Source: JAIPAN01 sp040403555 (GTDB lineage: Bacteria > Bacteroidota > Bacteroidia > Sphingobacteriales > Sphingobacteriaceae). From it: a stretch of 64,000 nt of DNA. The notes under the pieces are model-generated. The model ran no database searches and was not told the DNA's origin. It saw nothing but the letters and a program-made list of their open reading frames with translations. Made by a program: the position numbers and the translations under genes. Numbering within the stretch: the stretch's first letter is position 1; the number at the start of each line of letters is the position of its first letter. Shown here in pieces: positions 62,149 through 64,000 of the stretch. Location of the stretch: NCBI GenBank assembly GCA_040403555.1, contig JBBAKN010000003.1:62001-126000 (forward strand), in the 5' to 3' direction.

Positions 62149-62541
62149 TTAGTTCTTTTTAAAAGCGCTAAAAAATAAAAATACCCATCCTATACTAAAA
62201 AATAGGCCCCCTAGTGGGGTAATTGGGCCTACAAAAGCCGTATTTATAGTTAATATCTCTCTGAGAGAAAGTAGATATAAAGACCCTGAAAAGCACACAA
62301 TTCCTAAGCCAAAAAACCAAGCCGATAGGCGAATAAACGTATTACCTGGTAGCGTAGCCAATAGCAACAATGCTAAGGCATGCACAAACTGATAGTTGAC
62401 AGCTGTTTTCCAATTTTCGAGAGCGCTTATACTTAATTGTGCCTTTAACGCATGTGCACCAAAAGCTCCAAAAATAACAGCTATAGTACCGAAAATGGCC
62501 GCTATTTGACGTATTCTACTGGCTGAAGTTGAAGGAATCAT
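62149..62541 (-). CDS. DUF423 small membrane protein
   Basis: 130 residues with four predicted membrane helices. The conserved DUF423 pattern GTIAVIFGAFGAHALKAQLS lies in the first helix-loop, with NWKTAVNYQFVHALALLLLA and TPLGGLFFSIGWVFLFF further on. Function of the family is unknown. It is the first gene before priA, abutting it with no gap, and a TAACTTAG box ends 7 nt before its ATG. Confidence 0.9.
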   Translation of the reverse strand: MIPSTSASRIRQIAAIFGTIAVIFGAFGAHALKAQLSISALENWKTAVNYQFVHALALLLLATLPGNTFIRLSAWFFGLGIVCFSGSLYLLSLREILTINTAFVGPITPLGGLFFSIGWVFLFFSAFKKN

Positions 62542-62548
62542 AGTCTTG

Positions 62549-62556
62549 CTAAGTTA
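62549..62556 (-). promoter_or_regulatory. -7-like element of DUF423-priA unit
   Basis: TAACTTAG on the minus strand, the same octamer as the purM box, 7 nt before the ATG. Confidence 0.35.
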
Positions 62557-62595
62557 ATAAATAGGGATACAATTCTTTTGCTATAAATAAAAATT

Positions 62596-62603
62596 TAAAT
62601 TTG
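62596..62603 (+). promoter_or_regulatory. -7 element of DUF5723-type gene, near-leaderless
   Basis: TAAATTTG, 8 nt before the ATG at 62612. A TTTG occurs 15 nt upstream (62577-62580), shorter than the usual spacer. Confidence 0.45.
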
Positions 62604-62611
62604 TTGAGCAC

Positions 62612-64000
62612 ATGATAAAACGCAGCCTCTTTATTTTATTTTGTTGTCTAGCATTTGCCAAGCCTAGCCTATCTCAAGTTTCGTTATACAATAGTCGAAC
62701 GCTATTTGATAGCTTTGAGAATCCGGCACAAAAAGCATTTTATACTGATAGCAGCAAACAATTTGCCTTCAACTTCTTTTTTCCAACAATAAGTTTTAGT
62801 GGCTCGGCCTCTGGCGCAGCCAATAGCACGCTTAAGGGAATGATTTTTAATAACCTGAACGATAGCGAAAATTTACCTATTAATGGAAAAAGTTATACCC
62901 ATTTTGCCAGCAATACCAATATATATGTATTGAGTTTTAAATGGTTTAAACGAGTTAAATACCAACAAGAAGCCGGTTTTTCTTGGCAAATACGCAACGA
63001 TTCGTGGGCTAGGGTAAGTAATCCGACTTTTTCTATTTTCGACACATTTAATCGTTTTCCCGACAACAGTTACTCCAATATTTTCAATAATAAAGGCTAT
63101 CAACAAACCTTTCATCAATTTGCTTTTACCTACCGAGAAAATTTCACAAAAACTATTGGCTTGGGTGTAAAATTGAGTTTACTGAGTGGTATTGCCTATA
63201 GTGGTGCTAACATTACATCTTCTGATATTAGTATTGATCGTGTCAATAACCAATATACTGCGAATTTTGCGGGCACATTCCGATCTACTACCATTGCCGA
63301 TACGGCTGTAAAACAAGCCGTACTCCCAACTTTTAAAAATCCGGGTATTGCCTTTACCGCTAGTGCTAATTTTAAGTTTAAAAGAGGTTGGATGCTGTTG
63401 GCTAATGTAAAAGATTTAGGATTTATTCATTGGAATAAGAACAGTACAGAGGTATATCGCTTAAATAAAAACATTAACATGGGCCAAGCCGATGCAAGCA
63501 ATGCCGATAAACGCTTGGCCGACACTATTAGCACTATTTTTAGCAATAGCACCTACCAAAATGAGGGTTTTTATAGCCCCATGAATGGCAAATTAGAGGT
63601 ATTGGTAAGTAAAAATTTCGGCGCTTACCATCCCAATGTATTGCTATCTAAAAACATATGGTACCCAGGCGGGCAGGCTACGCTTATTAATAATTTTTTA
63701 CTTAAAAACCATGTAGTAAGCCTTACCCCTTCCTATAATTTTTTAAAGTTTATGAATTTAGGTGGGCAGTATATGTATAAAACGCCCAACTTTGAATTTT
63801 TTATAGGTAGCGACCAATTGTTCCAAACCATTTCTTTTGCCAAGGCCGCTATTAATTCGGATGCTACTGCAGTTAAAGGTAGTTTAAGTATGGGCTTTTA
63901 TATGGGCTTATCGGCCAAAATAGGGCGTTTAATGGAACATCCGCTTAATGCGAATCGCATTCCGGGTATTGAGCAACCTAAAGACAATAAAAACAGCTTC
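62612..64000 (+). CDS. outer-membrane beta-barrel protein, DUF5723-like (partial, 3' end outside window)
   Basis: The frame is open from the ATG at 62612 to the window end, 463 codons. Signal peptide at 1-21 (LFILFCCLAFAKPSLSQ). The mature start VSLYNSRTLFDSFENPAQKAFY is typical of DUF5723/PorP-like barrel proteins of gliding Bacteroidota. The rest has alternating aromatic strands such as NVKDLGFIHWNKN. The reading near the edge (GIEQPKDNKNSF) may be close to the barrel end. The assignment is by resemblance only. Confidence 0.7.
   Translation, partial: MIKRSLFILFCCLAFAKPSLSQVSLYNSRTLFDSFENPAQKAFYTDSSKQFAFNFFFPTISFSGSASGAANSTLKGMIFNNLNDSENLPINGKSYTHFASNTNIYVLSFKWFKRVKYQQEAGFSWQIRNDSWARVSNPTFSIFDTFNRFPDNSYSNIFNNKGYQQTFHQFAFTYRENFTKTIGLGVKLSLLSGIAYSGANITSSDISIDRVNNQYTANFAGTFRSTTIADTAVKQAVLPTFKNPGIAFTASANFKFKRGWMLLANVKDLGFIHWNKNSTEVYRLNKNINMGQADASNADKRLADTISTIFSNSTYQNEGFYSPMNGKLEVLVSKNFGAYHPNVLLSKNIWYPGGQATLINNFLLKNHVVSLTPSYNFLKFMNLGGQYMYKTPNFEFFIGSDQLFQTISFAKAAINSDATAVKGSLSMGFYMGLSAKIGRLMEHPLNANRIPGIEQPKDNKNSF

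Noticed and set aside
1..64000. CRISPR array, insertion sequence, prophage, integrase, toxin-antitoxin or defence genes
   Set aside because: I found no repeat-spacer pattern, transposase or integrase motifs, att-like direct repeats beside the tRNA, or known defence domains.

Overview
The window reads as core chromosome of a Bacteroidota bacterium, most likely Sphingobacteriales (Pedobacter/Solitalea-like; this placement is an inference). The evidence is moderately AT-rich DNA, Oar/SusC-like TonB-dependent receptors, class III glutamine synthetase, a short RpoD, LysRS with a C-terminal extension, a futalosine-pathway MqnC, an NRAMP transporter fused to a universal-stress domain, few Shine-Dalgarno sites, and many copies of the Bacteroidota -7 promoter element TAnnTTTG just upstream of genes. 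I see no insertion sequence, prophage, CRISPR array, defence island or biosynthetic cluster. Almost every gene is a recognisable housekeeping gene and coding density is high.

Layout. 1-7.6 kb: mtaB (cut by the left edge), ubiX, an orphan small ORF, tRNA-His, rnhA, then the leftward operon purL-trmN6-phosphodiesterase-fbp. 7.8-12.8 kb: glnN, a small lipoprotein, purM, and a secreted class II cyclic-nucleotide phosphodiesterase. 12.9-20.0 kb: two paralogous Oar-like TonB-dependent receptors with a small membrane protein between them. 20.3-28.9 kb (rightward): lpdA, an MBL-fold hydrolase, smc, asnS, nhaA. 28.9-31.2 kb: leftward recR-SDR-esterase operon. 31.3-40.1 kb: a sodium/solute symporter and a LOG protein, then leftward phzF, rpoD, guaB plus a second LOG gene, and a pair of M16 peptidases. 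40.2-43.4 kb (rightward): mqnC, scpB, a very acidic small protein, a GNAT-like protein. 43.4-48.8 kb (leftward): glmU-like, tpiA, prmA, mpl, an HTH gene; rpmE2; mce. 48.9-54.7 kb (rightward): iscS-iscU-iscA, a long-chain acyl-CoA ligase, lysS. 54.7-64 kb: a TPR-like membrane protein, ung, an Lrp-type regulator divergent from the NRAMP-Usp transporter, smpB, pcm, priA, DUF423, and an outer-membrane DUF5723-type gene cut by the right edge.

Functional links. smc and scpB are two parts of the condensin complex. mqnC and ubiX may both serve menaquinone synthesis by the futalosine route. purL, purM and guaB belong to purine synthesis. iscS/iscU/iscA form a minimal Fe-S assembly operon. fbp and tpiA are central carbon enzymes.

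The most interesting signal is regulatory. About ten genes have a TAnnTTTG or TAnnTTAG element ending only 4 to 8 nt before the ATG, often exactly 4 nt, which predicts leaderless mRNAs. Many independent terminators, often palindromic enough to work both ways, separate the transcription units. I found no convincing undescribed multi-gene system here and have kept speculative items labelled as such.
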